DNA of 64,000 nt from Flammeovirga agarivorans (lineage in GTDB: Bacteria; Bacteroidota; Bacteroidia; Cytophagales; Flammeovirgaceae): positions 620,001 through 684,000 of the forward strand of contig NZ_JABAIL010000004.1 in assembly GCF_012641475.1 (NCBI RefSeq). Reading direction: 5' to 3'. Below are positions 51,519 through 60,422 of this stretch, one piece after another; the first letter of the stretch is position 1, and each line of letters starts with the position of its first letter. A program made the translations under genes and the position numbers. The notes below the pieces were generated by a model. It had not been told where the DNA came from. It saw only the letters and a program-made list of their open reading frames with translations, and ran no database searches.

Positions 51519-52406
51519 GTGAAATTATCACCATTCAACATCAAAGCTATATTAAGTTTATCATTATTGATAATACTATTCTCCAACCCCATTTTTGGTC
51601 AGAAAATTAAAAAAGTAAAAGCTAAAATAACTGAACCTTTAACCGATAATATCACAGTGGCTGAATTCAAACAGAATTTGCTATTGAAGGCTCAAATACA
51701 AGCTTTAGCTGATGAATTCGGTACCAATATAGCAAGTGGGTCCGATCTTAAAATTGATAATAGCGGAACAGATATGATTACTTTAAACTCTTCCCTTGTA
51801 AAAGGTGAATGGGTTAAAACAGTACAAGTAAATTACACTTGGTTCCTACAAGAACAAACACCTTATTTGAGTTGTGAAGTAGAAGGCAAAGGAAGGGCAA
51901 TTACTACTCAGAAAGTACCAATTGAGGTTGAACTTTTATCTTGTAATCAGCAAAGTAATTGCGAAACAAAACAATTTAAAGAAAACCAAAGCTTATATAC
52001 TACTGTAAATTCTGCACAAGAAGGTTATATAAATATATATATGAGGGAGGAAGATCAGGTTTATCGATTATTTCCCTACTCTTCTACTTCAAATAATGAA
52101 GAATTGATCACTAAAATACAATCGGACAAGAAGTACCTTTTCTTTGACAGTAAAAAAGCTTCTGAATTTAATGGCTTGACAAGCAGAGATGTTGATGAAC
52201 TAAGGTTATCCACCATGGGAAAAGATCGATTATTTAATCGTTTATATATCATTTACAGTAAGACACCAATACAAAAACCAGTATTGACTACCCAGAATGG
52301 GATCAAAACAATTTCCCCAGAGAAATTCCAAGAGTGGATAACTGAATCAAAGACGGCAAATACAACCTTCCAAGATCAAATTATTTACTTCTCAATTGAA
52401 CAATAG
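51519..52406 (+). CDS. Secreted DUF4384-type protein
   Basis: Starts with GTG (51519). The 295 residues have a signal peptide (1-28, ending PIFGQ), an N-terminal region of about 100 residues and a DUF4384-like beta-rich domain (about 145-280). Its pattern is NQSLYTTVNSAQEGYINIYMR ... VYRLFPYSSTSNNEE ... GKDRLFNRLYIIYSKTPI. From memory, DUF4384 domains are often found near or fused to caspase-like domains, which fits the caspase gene nearby. It is divergent from the LPP20-like gene. No enzymatic residues stand out. Function unknown. Confidence 0.6.
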   Translation: MKLSPFNIKAILSLSLLIILFSNPIFGQKIKKVKAKITEPLTDNITVAEFKQNLLLKAQIQALADEFGTNIASGSDLKIDNSGTDMITLNSSLVKGEWVKTVQVNYTWFLQEQTPYLSCEVEGKGRAITTQKVPIEVELLSCNQQSNCETKQFKENQSLYTTVNSAQEGYINIYMREEDQVYRLFPYSSTSNNEELITKIQSDKKYLFFDSKKASEFNGLTSRDVDELRLSTMGKDRLFNRLYIIYSKTPIQKPVLTTQNGIKTISPEKFQEWITESKTANTTFQDQIIYFSIEQ

Positions 52407-52410
52407 CTTC

Positions 52411-52448
52411 AAAAAGAAAACCCATAGAATATCCATGGGTTTTCAACT
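52411..52448. terminator. Hairpin between the DUF4384-type gene and the TonB receptor
   Basis: GAAAACCCAT (52416-52425) pairs with ATGGGTTTTC (52435-52444). It serves both convergent genes; T-tracts are short. Confidence 0.7.
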
Positions 52449-52465
52449 ATTTGATGTAGGTTAAT

Positions 52466-54991
52466 TTAAAATTTGATTCCTAGCTTAGTGTAAAAGTATG
52501 CACCGTTAAATCCCATTTGAACGGCATCGTAATATCCTCCAGACTCAGTAGACAATGGGTCTTGTTTTGATGGATAAACATTAAATATGTTATTCCCTCC
52601 TAAAGTCCAGTTTAACTTTTGTGACAAAGCATATGTTACAGCCACATCTGTTGTAACTCTTGGAGCATAATGATCTATATTTCCATCCCAATCCATTAAT
52701 TCAACTTCTGAATATCTATTCAGTCTGATCATTGATGAGAATTTTTTGTAATTATGATTTACCGAAAAGTTGAATTTACTTTTAGGAGCTGAAGCTAAAA
52801 GGAACATTTGCTCTCTTTCACCAAAGTAGATATCTTCTTTACCCTCCAACTTTTCATTGGTATTAATTTCCCCTAACTCCATATGGTTAAAGTTACCTGC
52901 TAATGATGTTGTAATGGTATGTAAATCCCAGTTATGAGTATACGCCACTACTACATCTACACCATAAGTTTGTGTGTTTAGTGCATTTGTAAAGAACTGA
53001 GCTGCACCTACATTCATTGCTTCCAATTCATCGCCAATATCAGGATCATCAGAAGTGAATGCACCAGTAAGTACAATCCTATCGTCAATTTTCACATAGT
53101 ATCCATCCACCGTAATTGACAAACCATCTAATGGATTTGCAGTAAAACCAAAACTTGCATTCAACGCTTTTTCTTGTTTCAATTCAGGAATTCCTAATGC
53201 TTGTGCCAATTCACTATCGTTGGGAGCAATTACCTTATCAATAGTTACCCCACCTTCTACGTCTGTAAATGTTGAACTGTAATATTTTTGAGCTAATGAT
53301 GGAGCTCTAAATCCTGTACTAAACGATCCCCTAAAAGCTAAAGCTTTAGACACTTCATATCTTGTCGCAATTTTACCATTAAAAGTGCTTCCAAAATCAG
53401 AGTAGTTTTCATAACGGCCTGCTACTGCTACCATCCACTTTTCAGTAATATCAGTCTCAAGATCTAAGTACAGAGCCACATTTGTTCTATGTGCATTAAC
53501 CACATTTTCAGGTCTAAAACCCGGAAAACCTTGTGAACCACCAGGAATTGAACCATCTTCTGAATAATTAGTATAAGACGCTTCTTCACCAGCACCAATT
53601 CCATAAGTATCGATTCTAAATTCTGAACCGAAAGCAACGTTTAATCCATTTAAGAAACCATCGTAAAATTTAGATACATCTACTCCGGTTACATTTTGAG
53701 ATAGATAATGCTTACCTGCGTAAAAACTTGTTGGTGAATTAATGCCCATCGAAGCATTCAAAGTATTATTTACATTATACTTAAATTCATTATGCCCGAA
53801 TGTATTGTTTAGATCAATTTTCCAATCGTTCCATTTTGTTTTCACACCTGTACTAATCGAAAAGTCAGTGATATCAGAGATGATATTTGGATCAAATCCA
53901 TTTGGATAAATTTCTGGAACATTTCTATCGTCATCTGCTTCTCTAGTCCAAGCATATGATTCTCCATGTCTGTAATTATATCCACCAAAAGCATAAACTT
54001 CAGTGTTTTCAGAAACAGGAAGGGCCGCATTTACAAATGCTCCATAACCTTCAGCTAATGCATCTCCAATATAATTTCTAAAAGTCTCTTGACCTTCTGG
54101 TACTCTATTCGTTCTTCCTCTATATTGATATTGGCCTGTCACATTTACGAAACCTCCGTTATCTCCTAATTTTGTACCATAATTGACATCAACATTTCCG
54201 GTCGCTCCGTCTCCTTCAGAAGTTACACCCGTACCAACGTTGACATTTACACCGTCTGTATTTTTCTTCAATACGATATTAATTACACCAGCAATGGCAT
54301 CAGAACCATATTGTGCAGAGGCTCCATCTCTAAGAATCTCGATTCTTTCGATAGATGACATAGGGATTGCGTTTAAATCTGTTCCCGTATTTCCTCTTCC
54401 TCTAGTACCATAAAGGTTAATGAGTGAAGACTGATGTCTTCTCTTTCCATTAATTAAAACCAATGTTTGATCTGGACCCAAACCTCTTAATGTTGCTGGA
54501 TCGACATGGTCTGCACCATCTGCACCTGATTGTCTATTTGCATTAAAAGAAGGAGCAACGTATTGCAGTAGTTGATTCATATCTAATTGCCCGGTAGCTG
54601 CTGTTACCTCTTCAAGGTTAATAACATCAATGGCAACTGGAGTTTCTGTAACAGTTCTATTTTGTGATCTTGAACCAACAATTTCTACTGCTTCTAATTC
54701 TGTAGCATCTTCTTCTAAGTTTATCTTAATTAGACTTGTAGTAGCAGATATTTCTTGTGTTTTATAACCAACAAATCGAATCACTAAAGTTGAAGTACTT
54801 TCTACTTCAAATTCAAAGTTACCATCGAAATTTGTTGTCGTACCATGTGCTTGATTTCCTTTTTCATAAATCACAACACCTGGCAATGGTTCTCCAGATT
54901 GGTCAGATACATTACCATTTACAGTAATATTCTGAGCATATAAGGAGGATTGAATGAATAAAATGGTTAATAAAGTTATAAGATGTTTCAT
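52466..54991 (-). CDS. TonB-dependent outer-membrane receptor
   Basis: Third TonB-dependent transporter in the window. I start at ATG 54991 because the codon before it, at 54994, is TTG. The 841 residues have a signal peptide (ending SSLYAQ), a carboxypeptidase-regulatory-like domain (about 22-105), a plug with DPATLRGLGPDQTLVLING and RIEILRDGASAQYGSDAIAG, and a beta-barrel. It belongs to a different subgroup from the two receptors at 3400 and 7592: the plug motifs resemble siderophore or vitamin-type receptors. No SusD or lipoprotein partner is adjacent. Ligand not deducible. Confidence 0.9.
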   Translation of the reverse strand: MKHLITLLTILFIQSSLYAQNITVNGNVSDQSGEPLPGVVIYEKGNQAHGTTTNFDGNFEFEVESTSTLVIRFVGYKTQEISATTSLIKINLEEDATELEAVEIVGSRSQNRTVTETPVAIDVINLEEVTAATGQLDMNQLLQYVAPSFNANRQSGADGADHVDPATLRGLGPDQTLVLINGKRRHQSSLINLYGTRGRGNTGTDLNAIPMSSIERIEILRDGASAQYGSDAIAGVINIVLKKNTDGVNVNVGTGVTSEGDGATGNVDVNYGTKLGDNGGFVNVTGQYQYRGRTNRVPEGQETFRNYIGDALAEGYGAFVNAALPVSENTEVYAFGGYNYRHGESYAWTREADDDRNVPEIYPNGFDPNIISDITDFSISTGVKTKWNDWKIDLNNTFGHNEFKYNVNNTLNASMGINSPTSFYAGKHYLSQNVTGVDVSKFYDGFLNGLNVAFGSEFRIDTYGIGAGEEASYTNYSEDGSIPGGSQGFPGFRPENVVNAHRTNVALYLDLETDITEKWMVAVAGRYENYSDFGSTFNGKIATRYEVSKALAFRGSFSTGFRAPSLAQKYYSSTFTDVEGGVTIDKVIAPNDSELAQALGIPELKQEKALNASFGFTANPLDGLSITVDGYYVKIDDRIVLTGAFTSDDPDIGDELEAMNVGAAQFFTNALNTQTYGVDVVVAYTHNWDLHTITTSLAGNFNHMELGEINTNEKLEGKEDIYFGEREQMFLLASAPKSKFNFSVNHNYKKFSSMIRLNRYSEVELMDWDGNIDHYAPRVTTDVAVTYALSQKLNWTLGGNNIFNVYPSKQDPLSTESGGYYDAVQMGFNGAYFYTKLGIKF

Positions 54992-55132
54992 CAATAAAAA
55001 TTGTACTATTAATATGTAGCTTAGTTTGTTAGTTTAAAGGTGTAGTAATAGTTCTTAGGGTTCCAAGTCTTTTCAAAAAGAGTTACAAAGATTAAATATC
55101 ATTCACAAAAACATGGAATACAGGAGTATTAA

Positions 55133-55190
55133 TTAAAAAAATAGTGTTCATAATTTAACACTTAAATATTGATGTTAAATTATGAACACT
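55133..55190 (-). terminator. Terminator of the flavoprotein gene (minus strand)
   Basis: An 18-bp perfect inverted repeat (55143-55160 with 55173-55190) with a 12-nt loop is followed on the minus strand by ATTTTTTTAATT. It lies 50 nt after the flavoprotein stop. The rest of 54995-55239 is AT-rich with no visible gene. Confidence 0.85.
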
Positions 55191-55239
55191 CCTCTTTTAT
55201 TTACATATAACGTTAAAATATAGTTATAATTGTATTATT

Positions 55240-56448
55240 CTAAGATTTCATTGAATTTCCAGATATAAATCCAGTCGTCCATGCAGCCTGGAAGTTAAAA
55301 CCGCCAGTAATACCATCAATATCCATTACTTCTCCTGCAAAGTGCAAGTGACTACATTTTTTACTTTCCATTGTTTTTACATCAATATCACTTAGACTAA
55401 CTCCTCCACATGTAACAAATTCTTCTTTAAATTTTGTTGTGCCATGGACTGAATAGTTATCAGACAATAATACTTCAACAAGCTTATTCAGCTCTTTTTT
55501 ACTTAGATCAAGCCAAAGTTTAGTTTCAGGTATCTCAATACGTTCTAAAAGATAATCCCAAAGTCTTTGAGGAAGCTCAAATGGATTTTTATTCTTAATC
55601 TGTTTCTTTTTGAGCTCTATTTTCTTTTCCTGTACAAATTCTCTTAATTCTTGATCTGACATTTTGTTATACCAAGAAACCAAAATATCAAATTGATAAT
55701 TTCGATCTGACAACAATCTTGCCCCCCAAGCAGAGGTTCTCAATATTGCAGGACCACTAAGTCCCCAATGAGTAATTAATAACGGACCTTCTTCTTGAAG
55801 TTTCTTTTCTCCTACTACCCTTACTTTAGCATTGTCTACAGATAAACCCATTAATTTTGATAATGGTTTATGATTGATCTTAAAGGTAAATAAGGACGGT
55901 ACAGGTGATTCAATTTTATGCCCTAACTTTTCTAACCACGAAAAACTCTCTTTTTTAGGTTGACCTCCTATAGTCACAATTACTTTATCAAAGACAATTA
56001 CTTCGTTATTTATAATTAATTCGATACTGTTTTCTTGAGGAATAACTTTACTCACCTCTGAGTTGTAATGTACTTTCACCTTATTAATGTTGGCCTGTTC
56101 CATCAGGCAATCAATAATTGTTTGTGACTCGTTAGTTACTGGAAACATTCTCCCATCAGCCTCTGCTTTTATTTCAACTCCTCTTTCTTTAAACCAGTCC
56201 AATGTATGAGTGGCATTAAATTTACCAAATGCTTTTTTCAAGAAACGTTCCCCTCTAGGATAGTTCTTAGATAATTGCACTGGATTAAATGTCTCATTTG
56301 TAACGTTACAACGTCCTCCTCCAGATATTTTCACTTTACCTAAAACTTTAGAAGTCTTCTCAAAAAGATGTACTTCATTTCCTTGTTCAGCTGCAGAAAT
56401 ACTTGCAAAAAAGCCTGCTGCACCTCCTCCAATAACTGCAATTTTCAT
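55240..56448 (-). CDS. BaiN/HI0933-family NAD(P)/FAD-dependent oxidoreductase
   Basis: Flavoprotein oxidoreductase of the YhiN/BaiN family; substrate unknown. The upstream TTG at 56457 is rejected and the ATG at 56448 chosen (402 residues, MKIAVIGGGAAGFFAS). It shows the Rossmann motif GGGAAG, KVKISGGGRCNVTN (the HI0933 signature), and the C-terminal HFAGEVMDIDGITGGFNFQAA typical of the family. It may be transcribed separately: a terminator lies just upstream and a strong one just downstream. In some Clostridia BaiN reduces bile-acid intermediates; nothing here supports that substrate. Confidence 0.9.
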   Translation of the reverse strand: MKIAVIGGGAAGFFASISAAEQGNEVHLFEKTSKVLGKVKISGGGRCNVTNETFNPVQLSKNYPRGERFLKKAFGKFNATHTLDWFKERGVEIKAEADGRMFPVTNESQTIIDCLMEQANINKVKVHYNSEVSKVIPQENSIELIINNEVIVFDKVIVTIGGQPKKESFSWLEKLGHKIESPVPSLFTFKINHKPLSKLMGLSVDNAKVRVVGEKKLQEEGPLLITHWGLSGPAILRTSAWGARLLSDRNYQFDILVSWYNKMSDQELREFVQEKKIELKKKQIKNKNPFELPQRLWDYLLERIEIPETKLWLDLSKKELNKLVEVLLSDNYSVHGTTKFKEEFVTCGGVSLSDIDVKTMESKKCSHLHFAGEVMDIDGITGGFNFQAAWTTGFISGNSMKS

Positions 56449-56457
56449 TTTTGTCAA

Positions 56458-56497
56458 TAATAAAAACGAGACTTCTAATCACTTAAAAGTCTCGTTT
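56458..56497 (-). terminator. Terminator after the YfhO-like gene (minus strand)
   Basis: AAACGAGACTT (56464-56474) pairs with AAGTCTCGTTT (56487-56497). On the minus strand it is followed by a T-rich run, ending the glycan operon before the flavoprotein gene. Confidence 0.85.
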
Positions 56498-56520
56498 GTT
56501 TGAAATATTTTCTATGGCTA

Positions 56521-59052
56521 CTAATCTTCTTTTTTAGTAGTTACCATTTCTTCCTTGATTGTCATTCCTATAGCCAATACTAATAATAATAAAGTAATAT
56601 AGCCTGTTAATTTAGAAATGTTTCCGCCCATTACATAAGAATCTGGATCGAAGTCAAATGTAATTGTATGATCACCTGCGGGAATTTGCAAACCTCTTAA
56701 TACATAATTCGCACATACAATATCAACTTCCTCTCCGTCTATTTTTGCAATCCATCCTGCTGGATAATAAACTTCTGAAAATACTGCAAATCCTCCATCT
56801 TTTGAATGTGATTTGTATGATAATCTTCTTTGGTTAAACTTATCTAGTTTCACAAAGTCACCGGCTGACTTTGAAGTAGCAAGATCAGCATTAGGAAACT
56901 TATTTATATCAACTACTGCTTGGAAACTTGGATCTATCTGACCCACTGCCTCGATTTCATCATCAGGAGAATTTACTTTTTCTACTCTATCTACAAACCA
57001 TGCATTACCTAAAGCATTAGGGTTTTGGTAAACATCATTAGACGTATTACCTAAAATGGCATACTTCATATTCAGCATGTTTAGTGCTGGAGTAGCTTTT
57101 ACAGTAAGAGTATCACCTTTTTGAATTGCTCCTGCTAAAACTTGCATTTCCTTTGGCAATTCCCTTTCAATAAGATCTTGATAACGTCTAAGCTTAGCGG
57201 CAAAATAACCACCTATCGATTTATGGAAATAGGATGTATTTGCCTCATTAAATACGTTAGCTGTTAGATTCAACACTCTGTAGTTTGGATCTTTATCTTT
57301 TAAGATAAACTTATCAGCTCCTGTAGCAATATTTGTTTCCTTATTACTAGTTGATTTAAAAGATGCATCATTAATATATCTCTTTGCAACACCCCAAACA
57401 TCTCCAATAGTTAATAAACCAACTACTAATATCGTTGGAATCATCCCTACTTTCTTCTTTACATTTGCAAATAATATAGCTAAAACTCCAATAACAAAGA
57501 ATATAGATCTAACAATATCTTTTCTCATTAAAGCCACTCTTTCATCATCCAATGCATTTGTGAACTGTCTCACCATGTTTGCATCATTTAAGCCAAACAT
57601 TTGTTGGAAAATCTGAGCATCTCTAGCTCCACTAACATCCATCATTCCAGCTCCTACATACATAAGTAGCAATAAACCTAATGTAGCTCCACTTGCCTGA
57701 TAAAAAGTTTTCTGTGTTTTTTCATCCCATCCAACTTTAATCAATTTGTCCAAACCTAGTGCTGCTCCCATTGCCATAATGACACAGGTAACGCCTAATG
57801 ACATCGCAGGAGTTCTAAATTTGTTCATCCCTGGAAGGATATCGAATAAAGTGTAATTAAACCATTGCAAATGTTTACCCCAAGAGAACATGGCAGTAAT
57901 AAGTACACCACCAATCAACCAATTACGTTCTCTTTTATCGAGAATAAATAATGCAAAGATGAACAAGAATGTAAGTACAGCACCCTGATAAATTGGTCCT
58001 CCTGTAAATGGTTGTTCACCAAAGTACAATGGCAATTTAAAGTTGGGATTACTAACAATATTTTGTGCTTGTTGTTTACCCGCTACTTTCTCTAATTGTT
58101 TCGCTAAAGGCCCATCTTTGGAAACATTTTCTTGACTACTTCCTCCATAGAAATTAGGAGCAATTAATGTCAATGATTCCATTTTACCTTCACTCCAACT
58201 AAAGGCGTAATCTTTATCTAAACCTTCTTGAGTATGATTATTTTCTTGACCAGGTAACGCTTGTAATTCTTTCTTACCACGAATAGAAAATTCTGAATAT
58301 TCTTTTGTTGTCCAAACTTTCCACAATTGAGTAGAAGCTCCTAAACCAGCAGCAAGAATACCTAATGGAATCACTCTCGTAAGGAAGATGTTTAGTTCTC
58401 CATTTTTATATGAATTATATAACTCAGACAACCCATAAATTAAACAAACGAAAATTAAATAATAGGTAATCTGATAATGGGCTGCTCTTAATTCTATTGC
58501 GACAGAAGTCGATAAAACAGCCACACCCAATAACCATCTTTTATCAAACAATAATTTCATACCTCCTAAAACAGTTGCTGCATAACCGATAGCCCATAGC
58601 TTTGTCATATGCCCTGCCTCTAAAGAGGTGATATAAAATGTATTAAATGAGAAAGTAATTGCTATTATAGCACTTACCCATGGATTCACTCTAAAGCATA
58701 ATAATGCTACCCATAAACTAGACATCAATAGAAATAATGTCATTGGGTTTTCATGTGAGTGAGGCATGAATCCTAAAGACATGGAATATAATACTTCTGT
58801 AGGGTCTCCATCTAATGCTGAAAAAAGTAATTCAGGCATACCTGAGAACATGGCAGTATTCCATAATGGTCTCTCACCAGTTCTTTTATACTCTTCTCCT
58901 GATGCATGTGACATTCCTGAGAAGTGCATTAAATCACCTTGGTTTAAGTGTTTTCCATCAAAAAATTCTGGAGAAAAATAAAGGATAGATACTAGATAGA
59001 AAATTGGTATAACTAATAACCAACTGTATTTTTTGAAATTGCTGTTTTGCAT
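56521..59052 (-). CDS. YfhO-like multi-spanning membrane protein
   Basis: Integral membrane protein probably acting in surface glycan or lipid-linked sugar modification. The 843 residues show an N-terminal membrane helix (about 10-28) followed by an extracytoplasmic loop with NQGDLMHFSGMSHASGEEY. About a dozen helices then alternate with loops, and a periplasmic C-terminal beta domain ends in VDIVCANYVLRGLQIPAG before a last helix. The FNTFYITSLEAGHMTKLWAIG stretch is typical of Bacteroidota YfhO proteins. YfhO-type proteins in Bacillus are linked to glycosylation of teichoic acid. It is 13 nt downstream of the GT4 gene and likely co-transcribed with it. Confidence 0.8.
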   Translation of the reverse strand: MQNSNFKKYSWLLVIPIFYLVSILYFSPEFFDGKHLNQGDLMHFSGMSHASGEEYKRTGERPLWNTAMFSGMPELLFSALDGDPTEVLYSMSLGFMPHSHENPMTLFLLMSSLWVALLCFRVNPWVSAIIAITFSFNTFYITSLEAGHMTKLWAIGYAATVLGGMKLLFDKRWLLGVAVLSTSVAIELRAAHYQITYYLIFVCLIYGLSELYNSYKNGELNIFLTRVIPLGILAAGLGASTQLWKVWTTKEYSEFSIRGKKELQALPGQENNHTQEGLDKDYAFSWSEGKMESLTLIAPNFYGGSSQENVSKDGPLAKQLEKVAGKQQAQNIVSNPNFKLPLYFGEQPFTGGPIYQGAVLTFLFIFALFILDKRERNWLIGGVLITAMFSWGKHLQWFNYTLFDILPGMNKFRTPAMSLGVTCVIMAMGAALGLDKLIKVGWDEKTQKTFYQASGATLGLLLLMYVGAGMMDVSGARDAQIFQQMFGLNDANMVRQFTNALDDERVALMRKDIVRSIFFVIGVLAILFANVKKKVGMIPTILVVGLLTIGDVWGVAKRYINDASFKSTSNKETNIATGADKFILKDKDPNYRVLNLTANVFNEANTSYFHKSIGGYFAAKLRRYQDLIERELPKEMQVLAGAIQKGDTLTVKATPALNMLNMKYAILGNTSNDVYQNPNALGNAWFVDRVEKVNSPDDEIEAVGQIDPSFQAVVDINKFPNADLATSKSAGDFVKLDKFNQRRLSYKSHSKDGGFAVFSEVYYPAGWIAKIDGEEVDIVCANYVLRGLQIPAGDHTITFDFDPDSYVMGGNISKLTGYITLLLLVLAIGMTIKEEMVTTKKED

Positions 59053-59065
59053 ATTATATAAAGTT

Positions 59066-60250
59066 CTACTGCTGTAGTTTATGTTCTAGTAATGTAAAAA
59101 ATCTTTTTGCGGTTTCTTTAGTATTGAATTCTTTCAATACATTGGATCTAATTTTCATCCTATCAAATTCTATTGGAACTTTCATCCAATCTTCAATACC
59201 TTTTTGTAATGTATCACTTGATGGACTTCCTAATAAGTATCCATTTTCATTATTAACCATTTCTGTAATTCCTCCTATAGAGAAAGCCATAACCGGAGTA
59301 CCACAAGAATGACTTTCAAGAATAACATTTGGTAAATTATCTTCTCTACTAGGCATAATATAAAGGTCTGCACTATTATAGGCTAAACACATTTTTTGAG
59401 GATCATAAATGCGTCCCAATTTATAAAAGTTTTCTGACTTGAATAAATCATTATCCACCTCACCTACAATAACTACATTAACATCATCAATATTTTTGAT
59501 ATTTTTAATAGCATCCAAGAGTATCTGTCCTCCTTTCCTTCTATTTTTAATACTTTCACTAACAAAAAGTAAGACTTTTTTATCATTTGGAATCCCCAAC
59601 TCTCGTCTTGCTTCTTCTCTTGAAATAATATCAAAAGTATCACTATCGATAACATTTCGTATATGATGATGTTCAAACTGCCCCAATAAATCACTCTTCT
59701 TGGATAGATCCACTAACCACTGAGATGGAGCAGTGACTGTTATCAAACTTTTTGAATCGTCATATGCTTTTTTCTTAGCGGCTTTATACCGCATATCTAA
59801 AGGATGAAGGTGTGGAAAATATTCTTCATCTTCTGCATAATGATATCCTCCTTTAAAGTAATTCATATCATGCATATAAATAACAATAGGTTTATTTACT
59901 TCTTTAAAAAAGGATGGTATATCTAAAAACAGACTCACCCAATGCAAGACAATGATATCTGCTTTTGCAACTTCAGGGTGATGGTGGATTGGGTATAATG
60001 AAAATGGACTAGAGAACGTTTCAATATCCTTCTCTTCTTTTATGTAAGGAAATGCCTTCCACTTTTGCCATAACTTTGTGATTTTTCGAAAAAACACACT
60101 CTCGCCTGAGCTTACTATTCCATCTTGCTTAAACTCATCTCGTACTAAGACTTTAGAGTCTACACCAAGATCTTGAAGGGCTTTGCTCATTCTTATGGCT
60201 GCATACGCAGCTCCTCCATGAGGATATGTGTTTATATGAAGAACTTTCAT
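59066..60250 (-). CDS. GT4-family glycosyltransferase
   Basis: Retaining glycosyltransferase, cytoplasmic side of the membrane. The 394 residues show the GT-B fold: HINTYPHGGAAYAAIRMSKAL at the N-terminus, KKVLLFVSESIKNRRKGG in the middle, and the donor-binding MPSREDNLPNVILESHSCG with the EX7E-type glutamates in the C-terminal half. The donor and acceptor sugars cannot be read. First gene of a two-gene minus operon with the YfhO-like gene, and divergent from the flippase gene across 172 nt. Part of the surface-glycan region. Confidence 0.88.
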   Translation of the reverse strand: MKVLHINTYPHGGAAYAAIRMSKALQDLGVDSKVLVRDEFKQDGIVSSGESVFFRKITKLWQKWKAFPYIKEEKDIETFSSPFSLYPIHHHPEVAKADIIVLHWVSLFLDIPSFFKEVNKPIVIYMHDMNYFKGGYHYAEDEEYFPHLHPLDMRYKAAKKKAYDDSKSLITVTAPSQWLVDLSKKSDLLGQFEHHHIRNVIDSDTFDIISREEARRELGIPNDKKVLLFVSESIKNRRKGGQILLDAIKNIKNIDDVNVVIVGEVDNDLFKSENFYKLGRIYDPQKMCLAYNSADLYIMPSREDNLPNVILESHSCGTPVMAFSIGGITEMVNNENGYLLGSPSSDTLQKGIEDWMKVPIEFDRMKIRSNVLKEFNTKETAKRFFTLLEHKLQQ

Positions 60251-60265
60251 TTCAAAAAATTTCTA

Positions 60266-60298
60266 CAAAGATGATAGTTTTAGCCAAAAATTCACCAA
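60266..60298 (-). promoter_or_regulatory. Promoter of the GT4-YfhO operon
   Basis: On the minus strand CATCTTTG (60266-60273) is one base from TAnnTTTG, and TTG (60296-60298) lies 22 nt upstream. The leader would be about 10 nt. Confidence 0.45.
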
Positions 60299-60422
60299 TA
60301 GATGTCTTCAAAAAATGATATTAATATAAATATTCAACCTTATCGATTTATTCCTTTTTATATTCAATACTTTAATTGTTCCTTTGTGATCACAATAAAT
60401 TTAATAGAGTTTTCAATAGTTA

